NCBI GenBank assembly: GCA_016744065.1
Contig: JADGFA010000002.1
Coordinates: forward strand, 1 to 64,000
Direction of reading: 5' to 3'
Source: Gammaproteobacteria bacterium
Lineage (GTDB): Bacteria; Pseudomonadota; Gammaproteobacteria; SZUA-229
DNA: 64,000 nucleotides
This document shows positions 19,648 to 32,548 of the stretch, one piece after another. The notes under the pieces are model-generated. The model ran no database searches and had not been told where the DNA came from. It saw only the letters and a program-made list of their open reading frames with translations. Both the position numbers and the translations under genes were made by a program. The first letter of the stretch is position 1; each line of letters begins with the position of its first letter.

Positions 19648-19676
19648 TTGACCAGAAAGCCTCATCCTCATATAAT
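19648..19676 (+). promoter_or_regulatory. Promoter of the ATP synthase operon
   Basis: TTGACC (19648-19653) and TATAAT (19671-19676) are 17 bases apart: a near-consensus sigma70 promoter. Transcription would begin near 19683, about 35 bases before atpI. Right after the -10 lies a GC block (GCGCGCG, 19679-19685), the kind of discriminator linked to stringent, growth-rate control. The rest of the parB-atpI gap (19384-19647) is AT-rich, and I see nothing else in it. Confidence 0.8.
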
Positions 19677-19717
19677 TTGCGCGCGTTTTAGGGGCAAGAG
19701 TACGGCTTGTCAAACTC

Positions 19718-20981
<1,264 letters not shown>

Positions 20982-21029
20982 CAAACCTTAATAATCAGGT
21001 TTGTTTTTAGAAAAATTTTTTGAATTTAA

Positions 21030-21299
<270 letters not shown>

Positions 21300-21367
21300 T
21301 TATTCAGTTACTTACCCTTACGGGCAAGACATCTGAACAGTTAACGAAATAGTTACGAGGAATAAAC

Positions 21368-21838
21368 ATGAACATCAATGCAACTCTTATCGGACAGTCA
21401 ATCGCGTTTTTCGTGTTTGTATGGTTCGTAATGAAGTATGTTTGGCCACCGCTTATTGCAGCGCTGGATGAACGTAAAAAGACGATTGCCGATGGACTTG
21501 CTGCTGCGGAACGCGGTCAGCATGAGCAAGAGCTAGCTGAAAAAGCGGCTGCAGAACACATTAAAGAAGCCAAAGATCAGGCATCTGATATTGTGACTCA
21601 GGCGCAAAAGCGTGCATCTGAAATTGTTGAAGAAGCGAAAGATAGTGCAAAAGAAGAAGCAGGTCGTGTTAAAACGGCTGCTGAAGCTGAGATTGAACAG
21701 GAAATCAATCGTGCAAAAGAAGCGCTTAGACAACAGGTGGCAGGCATAGCAATGGCTGGTGCTGCTAAAGTCCTGAATCGTGAAGTTGACGAATCTGCAC
21801 ACAGTGCAATCGTTGATGACATGATTACCCAGATATAA
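21368..21838 (+). CDS. atpF: ATP synthase Fo subunit b
   Basis: The 156-residue peripheral stalk subunit. One N-terminal membrane helix (about 5-25) is followed by a long charged helix rich in alanine, glutamate and lysine (about 35-140) that forms a right-handed coiled coil with its partner. The sequence start [20 protein letters not shown] is standard. Only one b-type gene is present, so b is a homodimer. Confidence 0.96.
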   Translation: MNINATLIGQSIAFFVFVWFVMKYVWPPLIAALDERKKTIADGLAAAERGQHEQELAEKAAAEHIKEAKDQASDIVTQAQKRASEIVEEAKDSAKEEAGRVKTAAEAEIEQEINRAKEALRQQVAGIAMAGAAKVLNREVDESAHSAIVDDMITQI

Positions 21839-21855
21839 GGGTAATAGGTAAAACC

Positions 21856-22392
21856 ATGTCTGAATATACAACGCAAGCAAGACCATATGCAAAAGCAGCT
21901 TTTGAGGTTGCGCAAGCAGAATCAAAGCAAGCGCAATGGTCAGACGCACTGCAATTTATCGAAGCTATAGTTAGCAACGATGATTTTGCAGCCGTGATTG
22001 ATAACCCAGCAATGGGTGCTGAAGATAAAGGTGCTATCTTAATTGATATTTGCGGCGATAAACTATCTGCAACGCAGGTTAATTTTATCAAAGTAATGGC
22101 AGAAAATAGTCGCCTTATGTTGATGTCAGAAATTGTGGTTTTGTTTGAAGCGTTTCGCGCAGAAGCAGAAAACACAGTTGAAGCAACAGCAACAGCAGCA
22201 TATGCATTAAGTGATGCACAAATTCAATCAATGACCGATGCCCTGAAAAAGAAATTAGGCTGTGAAGTTACATTAACGACTGCAATTGATGAGTCATTAA
22301 TTGGCGGCGTAGTTATTCGGGCTGGCGACTTAGTTATTGATGGTTCCACTCAAGCCAAAATTGGGTCATTAACCCAGGCTGTGGCCCATTAA
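21856..22392 (+). CDS. atpH: ATP synthase F1 subunit delta
   Basis: The 178-residue delta subunit caps F1 and links it to the b stalk. The N-terminal six-helix part begins YTTQARPYAKAAFEVAQ and the C-terminal part contains GCEVTLTTAIDESLIGGVVIRAGD, the family's conserved signature, at about 135-158. It lies 17 bases after atpF and 12 before atpA. Nothing is unusual. Confidence 0.96.
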   Translation: MSEYTTQARPYAKAAFEVAQAESKQAQWSDALQFIEAIVSNDDFAAVIDNPAMGAEDKGAILIDICGDKLSATQVNFIKVMAENSRLMLMSEIVVLFEAFRAEAENTVEATATAAYALSDAQIQSMTDALKKKLGCEVTLTTAIDESLIGGVVIRAGDLVIDGSTQAKIGSLTQAVAH

Positions 22393-22404
22393 AGAGGAAT
22401 TAGA

Positions 22405-23946
22405 ATGAACCTGAATCCATCAGAAATCAGTGAACTGATTAAAAAACGTATAGAAAACTTTGAGACAGTAGCCGAAGCTCGTACAGAAGGTACGATTGTC
22501 AGCATGGCTGACGGTATCGTACGTATCCACGGTTTAACCGAAGCTATGCAGGGCGAGATGATCGAACTGCCAGGCGATACTTATGCTTTAGCACTTAACC
22601 TGGAGCGCGACTCAGTAGGCGCGGTTGTACTAGGTTCAGACAAGCACCTGAAAGAAGGTGATGTTGCCAAATGCACAGGTAAAATATTAGAAGTACCAAC
22701 AGGTGATGCACTTTTAGGTCGCGTTGTTGATTCATTAGGCTCGCCTATCGACGGTAAAGGCCCAATTGAAACAACTACATTTGCACCTATCGAAAAGATT
22801 GCACCAGGTGTTATCGAACGTAAGTCAGTTGATCAGCCAGTACAAACTGGTTTGAAATCAATCGATGCGATGGTTCCCATCGGTCGTGGCCAGCGTGAGT
22901 TAATCATTGGTGATCGCCAGACAGGTAAAACGGCTGTTGCGTTAGATGCCATCATCAATCAGAAGGATACAGGCGTTAAGTGTGTATACGTTGCGATTGG
23001 TCAGAAAGCATCAACAATAGCTAACCTGGTACGTAAGTTAGAAGAGCATGATGCAATGGCTCACACAATCATCGTTGCAGCGGCAGCGTCTGATTCAGCA
23101 GCTATGCAATACATCGCACCATATTCTGGTTGTTCAATGGGTGAGTACTATCGTGATAAAGGCGAAGACGCACTGATTGTATATGATGATTTAACAAAGC
23201 AGGCATGGGCTTACCGTCAGGTATCTCTACTGTTACGTCGTCCACCAGGTCGTGAAGCATATCCAGGTGACGTATTCTACTTACACTCTCGTTTATTAGA
23301 GCGTGCAGCACGTGTAAATGCTGACTTCGTAGAAAAAGCAACTAACGGTGCTGTAAAAGGTAAGACCGGTTCTTTAACGGCTCTGCCTATTATCGAAACT
23401 CAGGACGGTGACGTTTCTGCTTTCGTACCAACAAACGTTATCTCAATTACGGATGGCCAGATTTTCTTAGAATCTGATTTATTCAATGCAGGTATTCGTC
23501 CAGCGATCAATGCAGGTTTATCTGTATCGCGTGTTGGTGGTGCAGCTCAGACTAAGATCATCAAGAAGTTAGGCGGCGGTGTTCGTTTAGCATTAGCTCA
23601 GTATCGTGAATTAGCTGCATTCGCTCAGTTCGCATCTGACCTTGATGAAGCAACTCGCGCTCAGTTAGCTTTAGGTGAACGTGCGGTAGAGTTAATGAAG
23701 CAGGCGCAGTACTCACCAATGGGTGTTGCTGCAATGGGCTTCAGTCTGTTCGCGATGAACGAAGGCTTTATGGATGATGTTGATGTTAAGAAGGTTCTTG
23801 ATTTCGAATCAGCCATGTGGGCTTACGTTAAATCTAATAATGCCGATCTTGTTTCCAAGATAGAAGAAACAGGTGATTACAATGATGATATTGCTGGTGA
23901 AATGAAATCAGCTGTTGAAGCATTTAAAGCTAACGGCGTTTGGTAG
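22405..23946 (+). CDS. atpA: ATP synthase F1 subunit alpha
   Basis: The 513-residue non-catalytic nucleotide-binding subunit. Walker A GDRQTGKT is at 169-176, and the alpha/beta signature [14 protein letters not shown] is at about 368-381. Length equals the enterobacterial protein. Codon use is visibly more regular than in accessory genes nearby, in line with high expression. Confidence 0.98.
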   Translation: MNLNPSEISELIKKRIENFETVAEARTEGTIVSMADGIVRIHGLTEAMQGEMIELPGDTYALALNLERDSVGAVVLGSDKHLKEGDVAKCTGKILEVPTGDALLGRVVDSLGSPIDGKGPIETTTFAPIEKIAPGVIERKSVDQPVQTGLKSIDAMVPIGRGQRELIIGDRQTGKTAVALDAIINQKDTGVKCVYVAIGQKASTIANLVRKLEEHDAMAHTIIVAAAASDSAAMQYIAPYSGCSMGEYYRDKGEDALIVYDDLTKQAWAYRQVSLLLRRPPGREAYPGDVFYLHSRLLERAARVNADFVEKATNGAVKGKTGSLTALPIIETQDGDVSAFVPTNVISITDGQIFLESDLFNAGIRPAINAGLSVSRVGGAAQTKIIKKLGGGVRLALAQYRELAAFAQFASDLDEATRAQLALGERAVELMKQAQYSPMGVAAMGFSLFAMNEGFMDDVDVKKVLDFESAMWAYVKSNNADLVSKIEETGDYNDDIAGEMKSAVEAFKANGVW

Positions 23947-23958
23947 CGGAGACATAGT

Positions 23959-24819
23959 ATGTCCGGTGCAAAAGAAATACGCGGTAAAATAAAGAGTATT
24001 AAAAATACTCAGAAAATTACCAAAGCAATGGAAATGGTAGCTGCTTCTAAAATGCGTAAAGCGCAGGAAAGAATGCGGGCTAGCCGTCCATATGCTGAGA
24101 AAATGCGCAATGTAATTGCCCATTTATCTCAGGCTCATGCGGAAATAAAACATCCGTATATGGTCGAACGTGAAGTTAAACGTGTTGGTTACATCGTTGT
24201 TTCATCAGATCGTGGTCTGTGTGGTGGCTTAAATGTTAATGTTTTTAAGAAAACGATTAAGCATATGAAAGCCCTGCACGATACGGGTGTGGAAATTGAT
24301 GTAGTACCTGTGGGTCGTAAAGCGGTTGATTTTTTCAAACGCAATCCAGGCAACGTAGTTGCTGAGGCGAGCCAGTTAGGTGATTCACCACATATAAATG
24401 ACCTGATCGGTTCTATCAAGGTAATGCTAGATGCATTTACCGACGGTAAAATTGATGAGCTTCATTTAATTAGTAATACGTTTGTTAATACGATGACGCA
24501 AGAGCCAACCGTTTTACAAATGTTACCCGTAAGCGGTTCCACTGATGAAACTTTAAAGCATCACTGGGATTACATTTATGAGCCGGACTCCAAAGAGATT
24601 CTTGATGGCCTGCTCATGCGTTTTGTTGAATCGCAAGTATATCAGGGTGTTGTTGAAAACATCGCCTGTGAAATGTCTGCTCGAATGGTTGCCATGAAAT
24701 CGGCAACGGATAATGCGAATGACATTATTAGCGAACTTGAAACGGTTTATAACAAGGCGCGTCAGGCGGCAATTACTCAGGAGATTTCTGAGATTGTTGC
24801 AGGTGCATCTGCGGTTTAA
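23959..24819 (+). CDS. atpG: ATP synthase F1 subunit gamma
   Basis: The 286-residue central shaft. The N-terminal helix ([20 protein letters not shown]) and the C-terminal helix ([20 protein letters not shown]) form the antiparallel coiled coil that turns in the alpha-beta ring; the Rossmann-like domain with [13 protein letters not shown] lies between. It starts 12 bases after atpA. Confidence 0.97.
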   Translation: MSGAKEIRGKIKSIKNTQKITKAMEMVAASKMRKAQERMRASRPYAEKMRNVIAHLSQAHAEIKHPYMVEREVKRVGYIVVSSDRGLCGGLNVNVFKKTIKHMKALHDTGVEIDVVPVGRKAVDFFKRNPGNVVAEASQLGDSPHINDLIGSIKVMLDAFTDGKIDELHLISNTFVNTMTQEPTVLQMLPVSGSTDETLKHHWDYIYEPDSKEILDGLLMRFVESQVYQGVVENIACEMSARMVAMKSATDNANDIISELETVYNKARQAAITQEISEIVAGASAV

Positions 24820-24855
24820 TTGCCGGCGCGAAAGCGTCGACATAAAAGAATTTAA

Positions 24856-26250
<1,395 letters not shown>

Positions 26251-26259
26251 GGAAGAGCT

Positions 26260-26679
26260 ATGGCTATGACAACACATGTAGACATCGTTAGTGCGGAAAA
26301 AGAAATCTGGTCAGGTGAAGCCACTATGGTTTTCGCCCCAGGTATTATGGGTGAATTAGGTATTGCCCCACGTCACACACCATTACTTACCAGGCTTAAA
26401 GCGGGTGAAGTACGTGTACGTGGTCAAAACGGAGAAGATGAGTCTTATTTCATCTCCGGTGGCATGCTGGAAATTCAGCCTCACGTCGTTACGATTTTGT
26501 CCGACACCGCTGTTCGTGCAGATGATCTGGACGAAGCCGCTGCAATAGAAGCTAAGCAACGCGCTGAAGAAGCCATGCAGGATAAAAATTCTGATATGGA
26601 TTTTGCCAAAGCCAGTGCTCAACTAGCCGAAGCTGCTGCAATGGTCGAGACAATCAAGAAGATTCGTGGGCGTAGATAA
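26260..26679 (+). CDS. atpC: ATP synthase F1 subunit epsilon
   Basis: The 139-residue epsilon subunit of the rotor, an inhibitor of ATP hydrolysis. An N-terminal beta sandwich (about 5-87, with [14 protein letters not shown]) is followed by the two-helix C-terminal domain. It is the last gene of the operon, with a strong terminator 18 bases after the stop codon. The start at ATG 26260 adds Met-Ala before [15 protein letters not shown]; an in-frame ATG at 26266 is possible. Confidence 0.96.
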   Translation: MAMTTHVDIVSAEKEIWSGEATMVFAPGIMGELGIAPRHTPLLTRLKAGEVRVRGQNGEDESYFISGGMLEIQPHVVTILSDTAVRADDLDEAAAIEAKQRAEEAMQDKNSDMDFAKASAQLAEAAAMVETIKKIRGRR

Positions 26680-26697
26680 TACATCCTCTTTCTTCTT

Positions 26698-26732
26698 AAA
26701 AAAGCCGGACTTTGTTCCGGCTTTTTTGTTTT
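26698..26732 (+). terminator. Intrinsic terminator of the atp operon
   Basis: An A-run and GCCGGA (from 26698) pair with TCCGGC and a T-run (to about 26727), giving an approximately 12-base-pair stem with a short loop and a T-rich tail. This is a textbook Rho-independent terminator right after atpC; its symmetric A and T runs could also work on the other strand. Confidence 0.9.
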
Positions 26733-26914
26733 AATGGCTGGTTAAAAAATTATTTCCAGATTAAATTTTAATAATTTAAAATATGTAGCTTAGATCAAGA
26801 AATTTAATGTACGAAAGCTTATTCTTGTGGGTAATATATGAAATTAAAGTAGATTCGTATTTTTCATATATGTTTACAGCGTAACACTAGAATAAACCTA
26901 ATAAAGGATTAAAA

Positions 26915-27463
26915 ATGAAATTAAACATCTTACCTAAAGTAGTAGTGATTGCTCTTGCCTCTATCTCGACAGCATCTGCAGCTACATATACAATTAATTT
27001 TGGATCACTTGTCGGTAGCTATTCGGGTGCGATAACCTTCCCCGGTTTTTTAGCCATGTCAAGAAACGGCGGCATTGTTATTGAATCAACAGATTTATTT
27101 GGAAATCCAAATCCAGGGATTTCAAATGCAGATGGTACTCCCCTTTCTTTTATTTTTGATACAACAGCAGTGAATGTATCAAGTGTAACACTGGGTGGAA
27201 TTAGTAATAATGCGCCGGTAACGATTACAGCATCCGGTTCTTTTGCTGATACGACTGTATTTACAACAAATAGCTGGACAGAATTGACGGATATATCAGG
27301 TATTGGAAGTATTTCGCAATTCGATTTAATAATGCCTGAATCGAGTGTTAGCCTTGTTCAATTTGAATATGAACCTGTAAATGCGGTACCGATTCCTGCT
27401 GCAGTATGGCTATTTGGTTCAGGGTTAGTTGGGCTAATTGGTGTTGCTCGGCGTAAACAATAG
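26915..27463 (+). CDS. PEP-CTERM sorting-domain protein
   Basis: A 182-residue secreted protein. It has a signal peptide (MKLNILPKVVVIALASISTASA) and a C-terminal sorting signal from about 158: VPIPAAVWLFGSGLVGLIG, then ARRKQ. That is the PEP-CTERM pattern: a VPxPA motif, a membrane helix and a basic end, recognised by exosortase. The mature part is rich in Ser, Thr, Gly and Asn, beta-rich and without cysteine. Such proteins are linked with exopolysaccharide or extracellular matrix in other bacteria. No exosortase lies in the window. It is a single-gene unit with its own terminator. Confidence 0.88.
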   Translation: MKLNILPKVVVIALASISTASAATYTINFGSLVGSYSGAITFPGFLAMSRNGGIVIESTDLFGNPNPGISNADGTPLSFIFDTTAVNVSSVTLGGISNNAPVTITASGSFADTTVFTTNSWTELTDISGIGSISQFDLIMPESSVSLVQFEYEPVNAVPIPAAVWLFGSGLVGLIGVARRKQ

Positions 27464-27504
27464 GTCTATTTAATAAATACTGAATTTTATTTTAATATTA
27501 AATA

Positions 27505-27534
27505 TAAAAAAGCTGGATATATTCCAGCTTTTTT
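27505..27534 (+). terminator. Intrinsic terminator after the PEP-CTERM gene
   Basis: AAAAAAGCTGGA is followed by a short loop and TCCAGCTTTTTT: a stem of about 12 base pairs with a T-tract, 42 bases after the stop codon. It closes the single-gene unit. Confidence 0.88.
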
Positions 27535-27709
27535 ATGTCTGTAAATCAGCTATTGAAGCGTAAGCTATAGCCATTATCTACTATTATGAAGCAGTTAAAG
27601 ATAGTTTTTTCCTTAAATTATCTTTAAATTTCAGCATAAACCCTAAAAAATATAAGTTTAGACATGATATATTTAACCAATACCATTCAGGCTACTCTGT
27701 AGGAAAAAA

Positions 27710-29071
27710 ATGTCATTAAGTGTTGTTATCCTTGCTGCCGGTAAAGGCACACGCATGAAATCAGGCACCCCAAAGGTGCTTCATAAACTAGCCAATAAAC
27801 CATTGGTCGAGCATGTTTACACCACAGCAAAAGATCTCGGTGCTGAAGAGGTGATCGTTATCTATGGCCATGGTGGTGATCAGGTAAAAGAAACATGTAA
27901 GCATTTTGATGCTAAATGGGTTGAGCAGAAAGAGCAACTCGGAACAGGCCATGCAGTCATGCAGGCATTTGATTCAGTTAATCTTAATAACAATGTATTA
28001 GTTTTATATGGCGATGTTCCATTAACTAAAAAAGAAACACTGCAAGACCTGCTAAACGATAGCCAGGGAAAGCTCGCATTATTATCAGTTAATCTTGATA
28101 AGCCCTTTGGCTATGGGCGTATTTTGAGAAATGAAAAAAATCAGGTTACTGGCATCGTTGAGCAAAAAGACGCGACGCCAGAACAGCAAGAAATACAGGA
28201 AGTTAATACAGGGATATTAGCCTGTAATGGTGAAACGTTAAAACGCCTGTTAAATAACATAGATAATAAAAATAGCCAGGGTGAATATTATCTAACAGAT
28301 ATATTTGAGTTAGCTGAAAAAGATAATATTGAAATTAAAACGGCACAACCAGAAGCAAGCTATGAAGTAGAGGGTGTTAATAACCGCTTACAACTGGCCA
28401 CACTTGAGCGTATTTTTCAGAAAAATATTGCGGATGAATTAATGACAAACGGTGTGGCACTGGCTGATCCAGCCCGAATAGATGTTCGAGGCAATGCCGA
28501 TATAAGCAACGATGTGTATATTGATATAAATGCAGTATTAGAAGGTGATGTAAAAATTGGTTCAGGAAGTAATATTGGGCCGAACTGCGTTATTATAAAT
28601 TCAACTATCGGTGAGAATGTAACTATTAAAGCCAATTGTATTCTGGAAAACGCTATTGTTGAAAATAATTGTGAAGTTGGGCCTTATGCACGTTTAAGAC
28701 CAGAAGCACACTTAAGTCAAAATGCTAAAGTTGGCAACTTTGTTGAAATTAAGAAAGCCAATATAGGTGAGGGAAGTAAAGTAAATCACCTCTCATATAT
28801 TGGTGATACAGAAATGGGTAAAAATGTAAATGTAGGTGCAGGCACTATTACCTGTAATTATGATGGTGCAAATAAGCATAAAACCATTATTGGTGATAAT
28901 GTATTTGTTGGTTCAGATACACAACTGGTTGCTCCAGTTACTATTGAAGATGGTGTGACTATTGGTGCGGGTGCAACCGTGACAAAAGATGTAGCTGAGA
29001 ATATGCTAGTAATAAGTCGGTCACCACAGAAGTCAATTTCTGGCTGGGAAAGACCAAAAAAGAAAAAATAA
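27710..29071 (+). CDS. glmU: Bifunctional UDP-N-acetylglucosamine pyrophosphorylase / glucosamine-1-phosphate N-acetyltransferase
   Basis: GlmU makes UDP-GlcNAc for peptidoglycan and lipopolysaccharide: acetylation of glucosamine-1-phosphate, then uridylylation. The 453-residue protein has the nucleotidyltransferase signature [20 protein letters not shown] at about 7-26, and a C-terminal left-handed beta-helix of hexapeptide repeats (about 250-435), with the conserved [10 protein letters not shown] and [10 protein letters not shown] motifs. It follows atpC after one inserted gene, a common place. glmS is not next to it. AGGAAAAAA lies just before the ATG. Confidence 0.97.
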   Translation: MSLSVVILAAGKGTRMKSGTPKVLHKLANKPLVEHVYTTAKDLGAEEVIVIYGHGGDQVKETCKHFDAKWVEQKEQLGTGHAVMQAFDSVNLNNNVLVLYGDVPLTKKETLQDLLNDSQGKLALLSVNLDKPFGYGRILRNEKNQVTGIVEQKDATPEQQEIQEVNTGILACNGETLKRLLNNIDNKNSQGEYYLTDIFELAEKDNIEIKTAQPEASYEVEGVNNRLQLATLERIFQKNIADELMTNGVALADPARIDVRGNADISNDVYIDINAVLEGDVKIGSGSNIGPNCVIINSTIGENVTIKANCILENAIVENNCEVGPYARLRPEAHLSQNAKVGNFVEIKKANIGEGSKVNHLSYIGDTEMGKNVNVGAGTITCNYDGANKHKTIIGDNVFVGSDTQLVAPVTIEDGVTIGAGATVTKDVAENMLVISRSPQKSISGWERPKKKK

Positions 29072-29219
29072 TATATAAACTAAGGCATGGTTTTTTAAAT
29101 AATTAGCTGAAAAAAATAAATGCAGAGTTATTTTTTCTCAGGTTTATATGTAATGAAATATGATTTAATAACACAGCCCATTATTAAATCATTTTAGAAA
29201 GTGTAGAGATAAGACCAGA

Positions 29220-30401
29220 GTGAAAAATCATTATGACGTTATTATTGTTGGCGCTGGGGCAGCGGGTCTTTTTTGTGCATTAAATGTAGCTATTAGAGAT
29301 AAGCGAGTATTGGTTCTCGACCATGCAAATAAAGTAGGTAAAAAAATATTAATGTCGGGTGGAGGACGTTGTAATTTCACAAATTTAAATACGACCTATG
29401 ATGATTTTTTATCGAAAAACCCACATTTTGTTAAATCGGCTCTAAATCAGTATACAGCATATGATTTCCTGGCATTAATCGAAAAACATAATATTAAATA
29501 TGTAGAGAAAGGTCCCGGTCAGCTATTTTGTGAAAATAGTTCAAAAGATGTTCTAAAAATGCTACTGGATGAATGCGCAAAATATAAAATAAAAATATTC
29601 AAGAAATGCAGTATTAAAAAAATCACAAAAAATAAGCACTTCATACTTGAAACAAATTTAGAGAACTATACCAGTGATTCACTGGTTATTGCCACAGGTG
29701 GACTGTCAATCCCTACACTTGGAGCAACAGGTTTTGGCTATGAAGTGGCGCAACAATTCGGTCATAATATAGTTAAAACATCACCATCACTGGTGCCCTT
29801 TACCCTGTCGAATAAAACATTAATCAAATTAAAAGAACTGGCGGGTGTTTCTCAGCATATATCGGTAAGCAATAACACACATACTATAGAAGATGATTTG
29901 TTATTTACTCATCGTGGCTTGAGTGGGCCAGCTATTCTTAAATTATCAGCCTATTGGTGTTATGGGGAAGAGATAAAAATAAATTTACTACCTGCAAAGA
30001 ATATAACTGAATACCTTAGGGAAGAAAGGCTTAAGCACCCTGATAAACTAGTTGTTAACAGCTTAAGTTATATTATGCCAAAACGATTAGTTTCCTATGT
30101 ATGCAATGAAAATATAAAAAAATTAAAATTAAAACAATTAGATAAACCTTTGATCGATTTACTCAATAAAAGCATTCATAGCTGGGTATTAACACCTTCT
30201 GGAACAGAGGGCTATAAAACAGCAGAAGTCACATCAGGTGGTGTTAGTACAGAAAATATTTCATCAAAAACGCTGGAATCTAAACTAGTTGAAAAACTAT
30301 ATTTTATTGGTGAAGTGCTGGATGTTACCGGGCAATTAGGAGGATATAATTTTCAATGGGCCTGGTCTTCGGCATGGTGTGCAGCTCAGGCTATAAAATA
30401 A
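29220..30401 (+). CDS. HI0933/YhiN-family FAD-dependent oxidoreductase
   Basis: A 393-residue flavoprotein of the BaiN/HI0933 family (NAD(P)/FAD-dependent, function mostly unknown). It begins with a dinucleotide-binding motif, DVIIVGAGAAGLFCALN at about 6-22, then GKKILMSGGGRCNFTN, and ends GEVLDVTGQLGGYNFQWAWSSAW, the family's FAD-binding C-terminal signature. The start is GTG at 29220, since no ATG in frame would keep the first strand. It is a single gene after glmU. Confidence 0.9.
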   Translation: MKNHYDVIIVGAGAAGLFCALNVAIRDKRVLVLDHANKVGKKILMSGGGRCNFTNLNTTYDDFLSKNPHFVKSALNQYTAYDFLALIEKHNIKYVEKGPGQLFCENSSKDVLKMLLDECAKYKIKIFKKCSIKKITKNKHFILETNLENYTSDSLVIATGGLSIPTLGATGFGYEVAQQFGHNIVKTSPSLVPFTLSNKTLIKLKELAGVSQHISVSNNTHTIEDDLLFTHRGLSGPAILKLSAYWCYGEEIKINLLPAKNITEYLREERLKHPDKLVVNSLSYIMPKRLVSYVCNENIKKLKLKQLDKPLIDLLNKSIHSWVLTPSGTEGYKTAEVTSGGVSTENISSKTLESKLVEKLYFIGEVLDVTGQLGGYNFQWAWSSAWCAAQAIK

Positions 30402-30840
30402 GTATTATCTGAAGCCTGCCTATACAAAACTAATAAAAATTAAATAAAAAAAAAAAAAAAACTTAGTCATATTTTTTCAAAAAGATAGGTTTGTCAGGTC
30501 TGAGCTTATTTAAAAAAATGTGCAATAAAATATAAATAACAAATAATCATATATATTTTAAATATATATGGTATTTTTTTTACAGGGTTTTAAATATAAT
30601 AATAAAATTTTATATTTATTAAAATAGTCAATAGTAAAAAACCCCGATTTCTATACTTTAGAGCAGCATTATAGATTAAACTTTAAGTTTAGTCGATAAC
30701 TTTGATGAAATGTGTTACAACATGCAATGCTTATATATTAAGGTGAGATCTAAATTTATATTTACGATATAAAGTTGGTATATTTAACCTTAGATTAAGT
30801 CAGATGTAGCGTGATTTATTAAACAGGATGCTGGAATATT
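30402..30840. other. AT-rich intergenic region with an A16 tract
   Basis: About 440 bases of very AT-rich spacer with no gene. A run of 16 adenines is at 30446-30461. Stretches near 30540-30620 are almost only A and T. It must carry the promoter of the rhodanese gene, but no clear hexamers stand out. It could bend or bind nucleoid proteins. Confidence 0.5.
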
Positions 30841-31650
30841 ATGAAAATAATTATAACTATTTTACTATTTACTCTATCAATATCTGCATATGCAGATGAA
30901 GATTTTCCAGGGCGTAAACGTTATCCATTTGTTCCAGTTATTGAGATAGATGAGTTATTTTCACAACAGAATAATGTAGTGATTATTGATGCAAGATCAA
31001 AATATGAATACGAAACCCTGAGAATTAAGTCTGCTATATTAATACCATTTGCATTACCGTCTAAAGTGTTCCAGAAAAAAATGCTGGTATTAAGAGAAGA
31101 AAATCCGGGTAAAAAACTGGTATTTTACTGTAATGGACATTCATGTATGAAATCATATAAGGCGGCTAAACGTAGTATTTCATATGTTGGCTTAAAAGAT
31201 GTATATGCATATGATGCGGGTGTATTCGTATGGGCTAAAAAATACCCGGATGATGCATTATTATTAGGCAGGGTTTTAGAAAACCCTGATAAATTGATAT
31301 CAAAAAGTGATTTTTCCAAACACCTGCTTGCTGGTTTAACATTTATTAAAAAGGCGACGGCCGATGTTGAGATATTAGATATCAGAGATAGGATAGAGAG
31401 GGATGGATTTTATATATTTTCCGGTCAGGAAAATTCAATTAGTCTGGATAGCCGAGAAAAATTAAAGCTTGAAGAATTTATGTTAGCCGTGAAGAAAAGT
31501 AAAAAAACACTTTTTGTATATGATATGGTCGGTAAACAGGTCAGATGGTTTCAATATTATCTGGAATCTAAAGGTATAAAAAAATATTACTTTATGAAAG
31601 GCGGTGCAAATGCTTTTTTTGATATACCAATTAGTCAATTAGTTGATTAA
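30841..31650 (+). CDS. Exported protein with two rhodanese-like domains
   Basis: A 269-residue protein with a short signal peptide (MKIIITILLFTLSISAYA), so it is likely periplasmic. The first rhodanese domain (about 33-130) has YCNGHSCMKS, with the candidate active cysteine at 97 and a second at 102. The second domain (about 165-265) keeps the fold pattern (VEILDIRDR ... FMKGGANAFF) but has VYDMVGKQ at the loop where cysteine is expected, so it is probably inactive. A sulfur-transfer or redox role is possible. It ends 13 bases before the convergent DUF1223 gene. Confidence 0.85.
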   Translation: MKIIITILLFTLSISAYADEDFPGRKRYPFVPVIEIDELFSQQNNVVIIDARSKYEYETLRIKSAILIPFALPSKVFQKKMLVLREENPGKKLVFYCNGHSCMKSYKAAKRSISYVGLKDVYAYDAGVFVWAKKYPDDALLLGRVLENPDKLISKSDFSKHLLAGLTFIKKATADVEILDIRDRIERDGFYIFSGQENSISLDSREKLKLEEFMLAVKKSKKTLFVYDMVGKQVRWFQYYLESKGIKKYYFMKGGANAFFDIPISQLVD

Positions 31651-31663
31651 AAGATAATATATA

Positions 31664-32386
31664 TTATTTAATCCAGCCACCGGTGGCCTGTATGGGGTGA
31701 GCGTCACCAGGGGAGTTAATCCAGATGGCCAGGGCATAACGTTGTCCTGTAATATTATGGCCAGCGGGAAGTTCAATATCCCATACTCCATTATTTGAAA
31801 ATTTGGACTTCATCTTTAATACAACAAAATCTTCAGAAAATGATTTACCGCTGTTTTCGCCCCGTTCAACTTTAGTTTTAAGTGAAAAACCTAATAATGC
31901 AACATTAAGATTTAAATCAATTTTATGCTTATAAGTTACGTGTAATTTCCCCTCATTTAATTCAGCCGATAAAATACCCGGTTTAACCAGCGGCACAGGT
32001 AAAGGTTTATTACGGTACCAGCCGCGCCATTCTTTACCATTAATTAGCATGCCAGGTGTATATACAGAACTAATGCCTCCCTGGCGATGATATGTTCTTT
32101 GTCTCTGGGAATATTTCTTCGTAGAAAAAGGATCTTTCCAGCCAAGGTAATCCCAGTAATCAACATGGAATACCACAGGAATAAACTCTTCCCATAAACC
32201 AGGGTGATTTAGTTGTTGAGATATCCAACGTTCGGCAGGTGGGCAGCTGCTACAGCCCTGTGATGAGTAAAGTTCAAGTAACTGGGTATTAGCAGAGTGG
32301 CTTTTGAAAGTTTGTGCGTTACTGGTAAAGGTGAGTATCGTTAACAGGCAGAATATGATTAGTATTTTAAATTTTGAAAATTTCAT
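31664..32386 (-). CDS. DUF1223 thioredoxin-fold exported protein
   Basis: A 240-residue secreted protein (signal peptide MKFSKFKILIIFCLLTILTFTSNA). It carries the DUF1223 start, LLELYSSQGCSSCPPAERWI at about 36-55, with a CxxC pair at Cys45 and Cys48 as in thioredoxin folds. DUF1223 proteins are common in Proteobacteria and of unknown function; an oxidoreductase role is inferred from the motif. Two genes of redox or sulfur type (the rhodanese on the other strand and this one) lie back to back. Confidence 0.9.
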   Translation of the reverse strand: MKFSKFKILIIFCLLTILTFTSNAQTFKSHSANTQLLELYSSQGCSSCPPAERWISQQLNHPGLWEEFIPVVFHVDYWDYLGWKDPFSTKKYSQRQRTYHRQGGISSVYTPGMLINGKEWRGWYRNKPLPVPLVKPGILSAELNEGKLHVTYKHKIDLNLNVALLGFSLKTKVERGENSGKSFSEDFVVLKMKSKFSNNGVWDIELPAGHNITGQRYALAIWINSPGDAHPIQATGGWIK

Positions 32387-32548
32387 TATGTCACTCCTGA
32401 CTGATATAGATTATGTATAACAGCTTCAGTTCAATGAGATTTAAGTTTTGTGTGTGTGAATAATATAGAACAGTAATCTGGAAAGGTAATAATAGAATCC
32501 TGAATGCGTCAGAAATTGAAAATTATAAGTCTCGCATAGCCTGTAGAC

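Noticed and set aside
17556..19717. parS palindrome search near parAB
   Set aside because: No 16-base match to the usual parS palindrome seen; it may lie elsewhere near the origin.
21533..21949. 138-residue minus-strand frame in the atp operon
   Set aside because: Antisense shadow of atpF/atpH with cysteine- and phenylalanine-rich, low-complexity product.
30446..30461. A16 run as a phase-variation tract
   Set aside because: It lies about 380 bases before the next start codon with no gene crossing it.
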